DNA from: Treponema sp. | Lineage (GTDB): Bacteria; Spirochaetota; Spirochaetia; Treponematales; Breznakiellaceae | Assembly: GCA_009782955.1 (NCBI GenBank) | Contig: WRIB01000003.1 | Span: forward strand, 1-64,000 | Direction of reading: 5' to 3' | Length of the DNA stretch: 64,000 nucleotides | Part shown: positions 11,075 to 19,866 of the stretch, piece by piece | How positions within the stretch are numbered: the stretch's first letter is position 1 | How the letters are laid out: each line of letters starts with the position of its first letter | The notes under the pieces: generated by a model | The model's input: only the letters and a program-made list of their open reading frames with translations | Databases searched by the model: none | What the model was told of the DNA's origin: nothing | Made by a program: the position numbers and the translations under genes

Positions 11075-11719
11075 ATGCTTGTTTCTCAAGTGATGACCAA
11101 AAATCCGGTATATATCGATCCTGATTCCTCGTTAATTGAAACACAATCATTAATGGATAAAGAAAAGATCAAGTATTTACCGGTGTTGGATAAAAACAAT
11201 ACCCTGGTTGGGATTATTACAAGAGAAGACCTGGCAAAGGCCGGCCCTTCCGGCGCTACCACGCTGGACATGTATGAAATCAGTTACCTCCTTTCCCAAA
11301 TGAAGGTTTCGGAAGTAATGATTAATAAGGTTATTACTGTCGATGAAAATGAAACAATAGAAGAAGCTGCCCGGATTATGGCTGACAAGGGCATAGACTC
11401 GCTCCCTGTTATGAACTGTTCTGTACTTGTCGGGATTGTTACCGATACCGACCTGTTCAACTTATATCAAAATATCTTCGGCGAACGTCATAAAGGAGTG
11501 CGGGTAATTATTACCGTAGACGAAAAACCCGGTCAGATAGCTGCAATTGCTACAGCCATTTCTGAAAGGGGAGGAAATATTGTATCGTTTGTATCTTGTG
11601 AAGGAGAAGATGTCGCTCACCGCCGGGATACGATAAAAGTAAAGGGATTAACCAAAGATGAGCTGGAAATGATCATAAAAAGAATTCCCGGTGTTGTTCT
11701 GGATGACATACGAGAGTAA
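11075..11719 (+). CDS. CBS-domain pair plus ACT domain protein (AcuB-like)
   Basis: MLVSQVMTKNPVYIDPDSSL...VSEVMINKVITVDENETIEEAARIMADKGIDSLPV (two CBS) followed by an ACT-like segment; RBS aggagtt upstream of ATG 11075. Confidence 0.85.
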   Translation: MLVSQVMTKNPVYIDPDSSLIETQSLMDKEKIKYLPVLDKNNTLVGIITREDLAKAGPSGATTLDMYEISYLLSQMKVSEVMINKVITVDENETIEEAARIMADKGIDSLPVMNCSVLVGIVTDTDLFNLYQNIFGERHKGVRVIITVDEKPGQIAAIATAISERGGNIVSFVSCEGEDVAHRRDTIKVKGLTKDELEMIIKRIPGVVLDDIRE

Positions 11720-11764
11720 TTAATCCATATTGAATAAATTTTAATTTTCGGATATAATGTTTCC

Positions 11765-12139
11765 ATGAGCCTTAATGCAGGGAATAAACGGCTAAAGAGT
11801 GTTCTTCTGGTTTATTTAATACTTGCCATAACAGGTTCATTTGCCTTTTCTACAGGTCAGTCATTTTCGTATGAAAAAATTAACAATGACATTCTGGGAT
11901 CAGGCCGTAATATTTCCTCAATAACCCATATAATTGATTGGCTGGCTGAAGATACACCGGTAATCAGCAAAGCGCATAAATATTCAAATACCCCGTTGCG
12001 CAGCGGATTACTTCGTATATTTACCCTTACAGGAACAATCGGCATAGCCATGTTTCTTGTAAAATCGAATTTTTCAATGATCAAAAATACCACTTTTTTG
12101 ACTGTTAATTACCTTGTTCCGCTGAAACTCCGCATTTGA
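11765..12139 (+). CDS. Hypothetical protein with N-terminal signal/TM segment
   Basis: Open frame MSLNAGNKRLKSVLLVYLILAITGSFAFSTGQSFSYEK; promoter TTGAAT-17-TATAAT directly upstream of ATG. Confidence 0.6.
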   Translation: MSLNAGNKRLKSVLLVYLILAITGSFAFSTGQSFSYEKINNDILGSGRNISSITHIIDWLAEDTPVISKAHKYSNTPLRSGLLRIFTLTGTIGIAMFLVKSNFSMIKNTTFLTVNYLVPLKLRI

Positions 12140-12213
12140 TACCGTTCTTTTTTATTTAATTCTTTTCTCATAAAAAGCCACAGTACAATTGTGTAAATGA
12201 AAGGAGTATCAGC

Positions 12214-12672
12214 ATGGGAAAATCATTAAGCGATATTTTTGACGTGCGATCGATCAAGCTGGATTTTGACGGCAAAACAAAAGAGTTGGCGTTGACCGAA
12301 CTTATTGATTCAATATCGGTTTTACACCCTGAATGCAACCGCAAAGAACTGTTTACAGCGATTATGGAACGTGAAAAAAAGATGAGTACGGGAATCGGAA
12401 ACGGAGTTGCCATACCGCATACCGGCTGCAAGGGGATCGCCAACATGAGCGGTGCAATAGGTGTATCAAAACAGGGCATAGACTATGGGGCTTTGGATCA
12501 AAAACCCGTTCACATAGTTTTTTTGTTTGCAACAAGCGAAAAAGCGGACGAAAACCATCTTCGTGTATTAAACCTTATTTTTAAATTGGCAATGTCAAAG
12601 GAGTTTGCATTAATAAAAAACGCAAACAATGCGGAGGAAATACATGCAATTCTCTCTCAGGTACATTTATAA
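12214..12672 (+). CDS. PTS EIIA type-2 / PtsN-like protein
   Basis: REKKMSTGIGNGVAIPHTGCKGIANMSGAIGVSKQGIDYGALDQKPVHIVFLFATSEKADENHLRVL matches the EIIA(fru)/PtsN active-site His region. Confidence 0.88.
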   Translation: MGKSLSDIFDVRSIKLDFDGKTKELALTELIDSISVLHPECNRKELFTAIMEREKKMSTGIGNGVAIPHTGCKGIANMSGAIGVSKQGIDYGALDQKPVHIVFLFATSEKADENHLRVLNLIFKLAMSKEFALIKNANNAEEIHAILSQVHL

Positions 12673-12690
12673 CAAAAGGAGTAACACACG

Positions 12691-12765
12691 ATGAGAAAAA
12701 GCGAAGTTGTTTTATGGGTTATTCTTATTGCCGGAACGATAGTTTTTTTATTTTGTATAATATAA
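12691..12765 (+). CDS. 24-aa putative membrane microprotein MRKSEVVLWVILIAGTIVFLFCII
   Basis: SD-like AAAGGAG 8 nt upstream of ATG; single hydrophobic helix with a charged N-terminus; lies 18 nt after the EIIA stop. Not in the ORF track because of size. Confidence 0.55.
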   Translation: MRKSEVVLWVILIAGTIVFLFCII

Positions 12766-12784
12766 GGTTTTAGCATAACGGCAT

Positions 12785-13579
12785 TTATTCCGCATAGACA
12801 ATTTCTACCCCGTTTTGCTGGAGCAGGGTTTCCCACTGTGAACTGAGTTTTTGATCGGTAACGAGTATGTGAATCTGGGGAAACGAACATATCCTGTAAA
12901 ATGCCGGACGATCAAATTTGGTATGATCACACAGGAGTATTACTTCCTGCGATACAGACATCATCTTTTTTCTTACTTCCGCTTCAGCAGCGGAATAATC
13001 CATGGCGCCGTGGCTTGACCACATTCCCGTACAGGAAAAGAAAAGCTTCGATCCCCAGTAATTGGTTACATTGGTTTCCGCCTGATTTCCCACCATGGAA
13101 AGTGAATGCTTGCGGAGTTTTCCGGATATACCGTATACATCCACATTGCCCAGTGCGGAAAGGTCGGTCATGGCGCGGATTCCGTTGGTAATAACGGTCA
13201 GAGCTTTTTTTTCCAAAAAATAGCTTGTTAACTCTTTTGTTGTTGTAGAGGAATCCATAAAGATCGTATCCTGATCGGCAATAAACCGTGCAGCTGTTGC
13301 AGCAATCTTTTGCTTTGCTTCTTTCTGTTCAACTTCCCGGACTATTAACGGAATTTCTTCGATAACGCCTTCAACAAGTACCGCCCCTCCGTAAGTACGC
13401 TTAACCAGTCCTTGTTGTTCCAGTTTTTCCAGATCCCGCCGTATACTTGCCGTACTGGTTGTAAAAAGGCCGGAAAGATTATTAATGCTGACCGCTTTTT
13501 CCTTGTATAATATGTCTCTGATAGCGTTTTGTCGTTCTAACGTAAGCATGATTAATTCTAACTTTATAGTATAATGCAA
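12785..13579 (-). CDS. DeoR-family transcriptional regulator
   Basis: RQNAIRDILYKEKAVSINNLSGLFTTSTASIRRDLEKLEQQGLVKRTYGGAVLV HTH and DeoR sugar-sensor domain. Confidence 0.92.
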   Translation of the reverse strand: MHYTIKLELIMLTLERQNAIRDILYKEKAVSINNLSGLFTTSTASIRRDLEKLEQQGLVKRTYGGAVLVEGVIEEIPLIVREVEQKEAKQKIAATAARFIADQDTIFMDSSTTTKELTSYFLEKKALTVITNGIRAMTDLSALGNVDVYGISGKLRKHSLSMVGNQAETNVTNYWGSKLFFSCTGMWSSHGAMDYSAAEAEVRKKMMSVSQEVILLCDHTKFDRPAFYRICSFPQIHILVTDQKLSSQWETLLQQNGVEIVYAE

Positions 13580-13636
13580 GGTTTTGTTAAATTCAAGAAA
13601 AATCGACAGATATTAACAATAGATTGCAAAGTTTTC

Positions 13637-13665
13637 TTGACATTGGGTTATTTCGATAGAATAAT
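13637..13665 (+). promoter_or_regulatory. Sigma70-type promoter for the Gfo/Idh-DUF2284-corrinoid operon
   Basis: TTGACA-17-AATAAT between divergent deoR-family and Gfo/Idh genes. Confidence 0.65.
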
Positions 13666-13816
13666 TATTTGATTGGAGGCGGAAGAATCCGGCGTTAAAA
13701 GCTGTATACGACAGTAAATACGAATACTGTAAAAAATACATATATGCTTTGGACAGTCCTAGTATTAAAGCAAGTTATTTTAACCCTTCAGTTTTGAAAA
13801 AACCTAAGGAATTGCA

Positions 13817-14947
13817 ATGAAAAAGATTGGCATAGGTATTATCGGTTGCGGCTTTATGGGAAAGGCACACAGCTTTGGCGCAAAAACCATTCCACTGTAT
13901 TATGACAATATCCCGTTCCTGCCCTGCCTGGTTGGGGCATGTGATGTTAATCTTGATATCGCCCTTGCGATGAAAGAAAGAAATGGTTTTGAACTTGCAA
14001 CATCAAACTTGGACGAGCTTTTGTCCCGAAAAGACATTGACGTTGTTACGGTAAGTACGCCAAATGTTTTTCACCGGGACATTATTCTTGCCGCTTTGGC
14101 TGCGGGTAAGCATATCTATGCAGATAAACCCCTTGCGGCAAACTATGCACAGGCATGCGAAATAACGGACGCCTGGCAGCACTCCGGCCTTGTTACACAG
14201 GTAGCGCACCAGTTCCGTTTTTTTCCTGCAGTATTAAGGGCAAAGCAGCTTATCGACGAGGGCCGGATCGGAAAGATCATGAGTTTCCATGGCGCTTACC
14301 TTCATTCTGGTTCCATTGCCAAAGACAAACCCATCGGCTGGAAACAAGACAAAGCTATGGGCGGCGGTGGGGTTCTGTTTGATCTAGGTTCCCATATTCT
14401 GGATTTGCTTCATTATCTTCTCGGTGATTTTTCAGAACTTTTTGCGTCCACAAGAACTTTATATCCTGAACGTCCAAACGCCAAGGGTGATATGGTAAAG
14501 ACAGACGCCGACGATTCAGCCTGGATCCTGTGTAAACTACCCGACGGGTCCCAGGGTATGGTAGAAGCTTCCAAAATCTATACCGGATCCAACGACGATT
14601 TCCGCTTCGAGATTTACGGTGATAAGGGCGCTATCCGCTTTGATTCGAACTTTCCCAACTTGCTGGATTTCTTTGATAACCAGGAACCGGAAAAACCCCT
14701 GGGCGGAACACGAGGTTATTTGAAAATAGAAACAATGAGCGCCTTTGAAAAACCCGGCGGCGCTTTTCCTCCTTCTAAATTTCCCCTCGGCTGGATTCGT
14801 TCCCATGTACATTGTTTTTACAGTTTTCTTAATAGTGTCTACAACGGAACGCCGGCCACTCCGTCCTTTGAAGACGGAGCTTATATATTGAAGCTTTTGG
14901 AAGCTTCGTATGCTTCTGCGGAAAAGGGTACATGGGTTACGCTGTGA
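13817..14947 (+). CDS. Gfo/Idh/MocA family oxidoreductase
   Basis: IGIGIIGCGFMGKAHSFG Rossmann motif; DKPLAANYAQACEI; VAHQFRFFPAV. Confidence 0.92.
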   Translation: MKKIGIGIIGCGFMGKAHSFGAKTIPLYYDNIPFLPCLVGACDVNLDIALAMKERNGFELATSNLDELLSRKDIDVVTVSTPNVFHRDIILAALAAGKHIYADKPLAANYAQACEITDAWQHSGLVTQVAHQFRFFPAVLRAKQLIDEGRIGKIMSFHGAYLHSGSIAKDKPIGWKQDKAMGGGGVLFDLGSHILDLLHYLLGDFSELFASTRTLYPERPNAKGDMVKTDADDSAWILCKLPDGSQGMVEASKIYTGSNDDFRFEIYGDKGAIRFDSNFPNLLDFFDNQEPEKPLGGTRGYLKIETMSAFEKPGGAFPPSKFPLGWIRSHVHCFYSFLNSVYNGTPATPSFEDGAYILKLLEASYASAEKGTWVTL

Positions 14948-15498
14948 ATGAGACCTTTCAGAAAGCCCTTGCCGCCTCCGAAACATCGTGTTCCGTGCAA
15001 GTCCATGAATACAGTGAACTTCCGGTTACCGCCCTGGTCTTTTCTCCGGAACTGATAAATGCCTGTGCAACCAATGCCTGCGGCAATTACAATGCAACCT
15101 GGACATGCCCGCCCAATTCGGGAACCATAGAAGAACAGCGAAAAAAAATTCTTTCCTTTAAAAACGCTTTTGTTTTTACCACAAAACATGATTTGGAAGA
15201 TTCTTTTGACTATGAAGGAATGACAAAGGGGAAAGAACTGCATACAGCATTAACGCTGGAATTCCGAGACAGGCTGGGGAATACATTTCCGGTTTACGGC
15301 GCCGGAAGTTGCCCGATATGCAAGGATGTGGCTGGGCAGTACCGTTGTGCTTTTCCCGATCCTTGTCCGTTCCCTGAAAAAAAGATCGGTTCCATTGAAG
15401 CGGCGGGAATCAATGTTACGGAGTTAAGCAAGGCGGCAGGTATTATGTATAATAACGGCCCCAATACAGTAACGTATTTTTCCATGGCACTGTATTAG
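14932..15498 (+). CDS. DUF2284 metal-binding protein
   Basis: Cys-rich CATNACGNYNATWTCPPNSGTIEE...GAGSCPICKDVAGQYRCAFPDPCPFPEKK pattern. Confidence 0.82.
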   Translation: MGYAVNETFQKALAASETSCSVQVHEYSELPVTALVFSPELINACATNACGNYNATWTCPPNSGTIEEQRKKILSFKNAFVFTTKHDLEDSFDYEGMTKGKELHTALTLEFRDRLGNTFPVYGAGSCPICKDVAGQYRCAFPDPCPFPEKKIGSIEAAGINVTELSKAAGIMYNNGPNTVTYFSMALY

Positions 15499-15585
15499 TA
15501 TAATTTCCGGGTTTAGAATAAAGCTCGACTAATCAGAATATACAGTGTATATTGAAAATATATATTGTAGAGGAAGGAGCAGAGT

Positions 15586-16236
15586 ATGGCTGAAGCGAAT
15601 TTTGGCGAGTTGTTTAGCGAAATCTCGGAGCTACTTCAAAAAGGAAAAGCCAAAGATATTGTAACTTCGGTTCAGAAAGGGCTGGATGCCGGAGCATCTC
15701 CCGGAGATATTCTGGAAAAAGCTTTGATGGAAGGTATGAATATAGTTGGCGGAAAATTCAAACGGAACGAAGTTTTTGTGCCGGAAGTTCTGATAGCCGC
15801 CCGTGCTATGAACAAAGCAACCGAGACACTTAAACCTCATCTTGCAAAAGCAGGCATAAACCCTGTAGGCAAGGCGATCATCTGTACGGTCAAAGGGGAT
15901 CTCCATGATATAGGGAAAAACCTTGTCAGGATGATGATCGAAGGTAAGGGTATTGAAGCGATTGACCTTGGTGTCGATTGTGATGCACAGAAAATTGTTG
16001 ATACGGTTAAGGAAACAGGGGCTAAAGTAGTCTGTCTTTCTGCGCTCCTTACCACTACCATGACTTCCCAGAAGGATGTTATCGACGCATTAAAAAGTGC
16101 CGGGATCCGCGACAGTGTAAAGGTAATGGTCGGAGGCGCTCCGGTAACGCAGGGCTTTGCCGATGAAATCGGTGCAGACGCCTATACTGCCGATGCGGCG
16201 AGTGCTGCGGAAGTCTGTAGAACTTTTTATTCATAG
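15586..16236 (+). CDS. Corrinoid protein of a methyltransferase system (MtaC/MtbC/MetH-B12 type)
   Basis: GDLHDIGKNLVRMMIEGKGIEAIDLGVDCDAQ (DxHxxG B12-binding motif); B12-binding helical cap MNIVGGKFKRNEVFVPEVLIAARAMNKATETLKP. Confidence 0.94.
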   Translation: MAEANFGELFSEISELLQKGKAKDIVTSVQKGLDAGASPGDILEKALMEGMNIVGGKFKRNEVFVPEVLIAARAMNKATETLKPHLAKAGINPVGKAIICTVKGDLHDIGKNLVRMMIEGKGIEAIDLGVDCDAQKIVDTVKETGAKVVCLSALLTTTMTSQKDVIDALKSAGIRDSVKVMVGGAPVTQGFADEIGADAYTADAASAAEVCRTFYS

Positions 16237-16319
16237 CAAACGACGTCACGATGGCCGTTGTGATAATGCTTTTACATGAGACCTTGCAGCCTTGAAACTA
16301 TTTGTGATATACTCTTCTT

Positions 16320-16808
16320 ATGTCTGATATTACAGAAAATCCGGTCGAAAATACCATATCTGAAAATACTATCGTAGAAAAATACCTTGTTTTTACTGTC
16401 CGGGAAAAACGGTATGCATTGCTGTCCAAAACAATAAGCGAAGTAGCGGCTCTTGAAAAAGTTTTTCCTTTACCGCTGGTTCCGGATTATGTACGGGGCA
16501 TTATTAACCGGTATTCCGTACCTTATGCGCTTATTGATTTAAGTTTTCTCCTGTTCAATGATATTTCAAATGCGCGAAAAGTGATTGTTCTTAAAGAAGA
16601 TGTAGATAAACTGGCCCTTCTTATTGATGATGTAGTGGATATAGCCGATCTTCCTTCGGACAAATTAATGAAAATTGAACAGGAAGAAACCGCTCTTGTT
16701 GGTTCGGTAAATGCTTTCTTTGAATGGAAAGATTATCATGTTTTTTGCATAGAAATCGGGGAGCTTGTCAGCCGTATTAAACAGGACTTTGAACAAAAGG
16801 AATCTTAA
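16320..16808 (+). CDS. cheW: CheW-like chemosensory coupling protein 1
   Basis: YLVFTVREKRYALLSKTISEVAALEKVFPLPLVPDYVRGIINRYSVPYALIDLSFLL CheW-fold; first gene of the che operon. Confidence 0.85.
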   Translation: MSDITENPVENTISENTIVEKYLVFTVREKRYALLSKTISEVAALEKVFPLPLVPDYVRGIINRYSVPYALIDLSFLLFNDISNARKVIVLKEDVDKLALLIDDVVDIADLPSDKLMKIEQEETALVGSVNAFFEWKDYHVFCIEIGELVSRIKQDFEQKES

Positions 16809-16921
16809 TATGTACCCCTTTGGGCTGCGAACGTAAGGAAATTGTTTATAATTGAGGTTATTCCAAAATCTGACATTTTGGAACAGCCTCACTATTACCG
16901 CCAGGAGGCGGTATGTATATG
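16807..16921 (+). repeat. SD-hairpin repeat copy, interrupted by a GGCTGTTCC-type palindrome (about 16853-16891)
   Basis: ATGtacccctttgggctgcgaacgtaaggaaattgtttataatt...ACCGCC-AGGA-GGCGGT-atgtatATG resembles the 44019-44201 units. Confidence 0.65.
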
Positions 16922-17410
16922 CGGTATTTTATATGCACTCTGGACAAGATAAACTTAGGCATTCCTGCGGAAAGAACGGAGCGGATTATTCCGGTTACCC
17001 GGATACAAACAGCAGTATTTGAAACAGAAAACGATAATGATAACGACAACCGGAAGGCTTTTATTTCCCTGCCGCTGTTGTTTCTGCAAAATGATTCTGT
17101 AACTCCACATGCACATACCGCGTTAAGCGGTGAACTTACATCAAATTCCTTATGCTCGCCGGTAACGGCGCCGTGGCCCGAAGGGATGCACGGGGTTGTT
17201 CTTAAAGCTAATGACGGAACTGAAACTCCCAAAACAGTGCTGCTGACCCCCCGGATTGATATAGATTTGGAGATACCCGAAGAAGATATTCATAGCCTGC
17301 CGGAAGCTTTTGTTGGTTTTTTCAGGTATTTCAAGGGAGTTTATTTTACGGAAGATAGAATAATTCTGATTCTTAATATAAAAAAATTAATGGAAAAATA
17401 CAATGATTAA
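16919..17410 (+). CDS. CheW-like protein 2 containing a repeat-derived internal segment (track start 16913)
   Basis: RYFICTLDKINLGIPAERTERIIPVTRIQTA N-terminus is CheW-like; operon position; AGGAGG with 10-nt spacing to ATG 16919. Confidence 0.7.
   Translation: MRYFICTLDKINLGIPAERTERIIPVTRIQTAVFETENDNDNDNRKAFISLPLLFLQNDSVTPHAHTALSGELTSNSLCSPVTAPWPEGMHGVVLKANDGTETPKTVLLTPRIDIDLEIPEEDIHSLPEAFVGFFRYFKGVYFTEDRIILILNIKKLMEKYND
17104..17192 (-). repeat. Antisense copy of the SD-hairpin repeat inside the CheW-like CDS
   Basis: Reverse complement tcccttcgggccacggcgccgttaccggcgagc (17154-17186) is identical over 33 nt to 44058-44090; flanks also align (aaggaa..t..t.ta.agttcaccgc....gcggtatgtgcatg). 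Confidence 0.85.
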
Positions 17411-18419
17411 TACACTTATTGTGGATGACAGCGCCCTTGTAAGGGGCATTATCCGGGATTTTCTTGAAGGTGACAGTGAATTTAAGATCATTGGAGAGGC
17501 TGCGGATGGGGAAGAAGGCGTTCAGAAAATATTGTCTCTGAATCCTGATCTTGTAACCATGGATGTTCAAATGCCCAAGATGAGCGGTCTTGAAGCAATT
17601 GAAACGGTGTTGAAGAAAATCTCTGTTCCAATTGTTGTAATTACCAGCCTGGATACGGCTAAAATAGCCTATGAAGCAACCCTTAAAGGAGCATTGGAAT
17701 TTTATTCCAAGGAAACATTTACATCGTCATTAAGTCCCGCAAAACAGCAGCAAATTTATGAAACCCTTAAACGGATTAGCGGTATTAAGGCCGCAAAAAA
17801 AGTTTCTTTTGCTGAACCGGTATTGGTAAAGCAGCCAGAAAAACGGCAAATCAATACGGTAGTTTTGGCTTCGTCCACAGGCGGCCCAAAAGCACTGTCG
17901 CAGTTTTTTTCGCTTCTTCCGGGTGATTTTCCTGTGCCGATTGTGATTGTTCAGCATAATTCATCTGGATTTGACAAGAATTTTGCCCAATGGCTGGATA
18001 CGTTTACGGCTTTGAATGTTAAGCTGGCCGAAGAAGGAGAAATCCCCATGCCCGGTACGGTATATATCGCCCAAACTGATAAACATCTTATGCTGCGTTC
18101 AGGAAACGCGCAGAACTGTTATCTGTGTTATAACGATGATGAACCGGAAAACAATCAAAAGCCAGCGGCGGATGTTTTGTTCAGAACGGCGGCGGATAGC
18201 CTTAAAAAATCGGTTATTTCCGTGGTACTTACCGGTATGGGTAACGACGGCGCTGCGGGAACACAGAAGATTCGGGAAATGGGAGGCATTACCCTTGCTC
18301 AGGATGAAGAAAGTTCACTTATCTACGGTATGCCAAAAGCTGCTGCAGAAACCGGCTGTGTAGATATGGTGCTGCCGCTGGAAAGAATACCCGAAGAACT
18401 GGTCAGGCTTATAAAATGA
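17403..18419 (+). CDS. cheB: Protein-glutamate methylesterase CheB (REC + CheB_methylest)
   Basis: TLIVDDSALVRGIIRDFLEG...VTMDVQMPKMSGLEAIE; VVLASSTGGPKAL; VVLTGMGNDGAAGTQKIREMGG. Confidence 0.95.
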   Translation: MINTLIVDDSALVRGIIRDFLEGDSEFKIIGEAADGEEGVQKILSLNPDLVTMDVQMPKMSGLEAIETVLKKISVPIVVITSLDTAKIAYEATLKGALEFYSKETFTSSLSPAKQQQIYETLKRISGIKAAKKVSFAEPVLVKQPEKRQINTVVLASSTGGPKALSQFFSLLPGDFPVPIVIVQHNSSGFDKNFAQWLDTFTALNVKLAEEGEIPMPGTVYIAQTDKHLMLRSGNAQNCYLCYNDDEPENNQKPAADVLFRTAADSLKKSVISVVLTGMGNDGAAGTQKIREMGGITLAQDEESSLIYGMPKAAAETGCVDMVLPLERIPEELVRLIK

Positions 18420-19858
18420 CCAATTCTCTCAACAGGACGGCAGAAGAATGGTTCGGGATTAAAGCGGACCCCGGTGATGTAAAAAAATTGCAGGAATATA
18501 TAAATAAAACCTACGGCGGAATAACTCCCGATATACTAAATAAGGTTTTTTCTTCCGGAGAAGCAACGGATTTTCTTACGGTTAATGAAACTTACTTTTT
18601 CAGAGAACCCGCACATTTCGCTTTTCTTTATGATTTGCTTCCTTCTTTTGAAAAAACGGGGATAGAAATATGTTCTGCCGCAGTTTCTGCCGGTTGTGAA
18701 GCTTACAGTATTGCAATGCTGATTGAGTCGTATAACAAAAGCGCCGCCCGGCCCCTTGCATACCATATTGACGCATTTGACATTGATCCAAATATTATAG
18801 AAACAGCCTGCCGGGGTGTTTACAATAGCCGTTCTCTTCGGGAAGATGGAAGTTGTTTCCGGTACATGACAGAGCCGTACCTCGAAAAACTGGAAGACGG
18901 GTACCAAATAAAGGGTATTTTAAAAAAGAATATTAGATTTTTTGTACATAACCTCATGGACAAATTTCCTCCGAAAGAGTATGACATCATTTTTTTCAGG
19001 AATGCCTTTATTTATTTTACGTCCCGGCACAGAAGCCGGGTTCTTTCAAATCTTTCTGCGGTTTTAAAAGCGGACGGAATCCTCTTTTTGGGAGTGTCGG
19101 AAACTGCGGGAGTATATCATGACGGGCTTGAAGGAAAAAACCGCAATGAGGTGTTTTATTTTCAAAAATCCGTGTCCGGAAGAGAACCGCATGAACTTTC
19201 GTTTCCGACGCCTGATTTTACCTGTTCGGCGGAAAAGCCGGAAAAGGATACTTCCGATCATGCGCTGTCCGCAAAAAACCGGGGACAAACTGCTTTGGAA
19301 ACGGATTTTACTGCGGAAGAAAGCCAAAAAACGGTAAAGCCGCGGAAACAGCGGCAAAAAGAACTATGCTTTGACATTTCCACAGTGGGAAATATATTAT
19401 CTTGTGATGAAAAATCAACAGAGCTAACCGGGCAAATTCAGCGGATATTGCAGGATAATTCCTTTCCGGAAGGGTTAGATGGAAATGAATTGGTAGTTTC
19501 GGTTCTTCATTTGCTTAAAAAGGGGAATTTTTCGGGTGCCGGTGCTGTACTGGATTATTTGGAAATACTGGATGATTCATCAATGACGGCATTTTTAAGG
19601 GGAGAATACTTTTTTTATCAGGATTTATTTACAGAAGCGGAATTGTATTATAGAATTTCACTGATTAAAAACGATGTTTTTTGGCCGGCAGGATACCGGC
19701 TGTCTTCCTTGTCTTCTGTGGGGGTATTAAAAAAATACCGGGTAGAAAAAGCTTTGGAAGGTCTTCACCGGGGACGGGATTTACAGTATGAAGTTTTTAT
19801 TGGGGGTTTTTCCCCGGATTATTATATAAGTGTGCTTTTGAAACAAAAAGCAGGATAG
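18416..19858 (+). CDS. cheR: CheR methyltransferase with C-terminal extension
   Basis: LTVNETYFFREPAHFAFL, SAAVSAGCEAYSIAMLI, YDIIFFRNAFIYFT, GILFLGVSET. Confidence 0.92.
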   Translation: MTNSLNRTAEEWFGIKADPGDVKKLQEYINKTYGGITPDILNKVFSSGEATDFLTVNETYFFREPAHFAFLYDLLPSFEKTGIEICSAAVSAGCEAYSIAMLIESYNKSAARPLAYHIDAFDIDPNIIETACRGVYNSRSLREDGSCFRYMTEPYLEKLEDGYQIKGILKKNIRFFVHNLMDKFPPKEYDIIFFRNAFIYFTSRHRSRVLSNLSAVLKADGILFLGVSETAGVYHDGLEGKNRNEVFYFQKSVSGREPHELSFPTPDFTCSAEKPEKDTSDHALSAKNRGQTALETDFTAEESQKTVKPRKQRQKELCFDISTVGNILSCDEKSTELTGQIQRILQDNSFPEGLDGNELVVSVLHLLKKGNFSGAGAVLDYLEILDDSSMTAFLRGEYFFYQDLFTEAELYYRISLIKNDVFWPAGYRLSSLSSVGVLKKYRVEKALEGLHRGRDLQYEVFIGGFSPDYYISVLLKQKAG

Positions 19859-19866
19859 GAGGAAAG

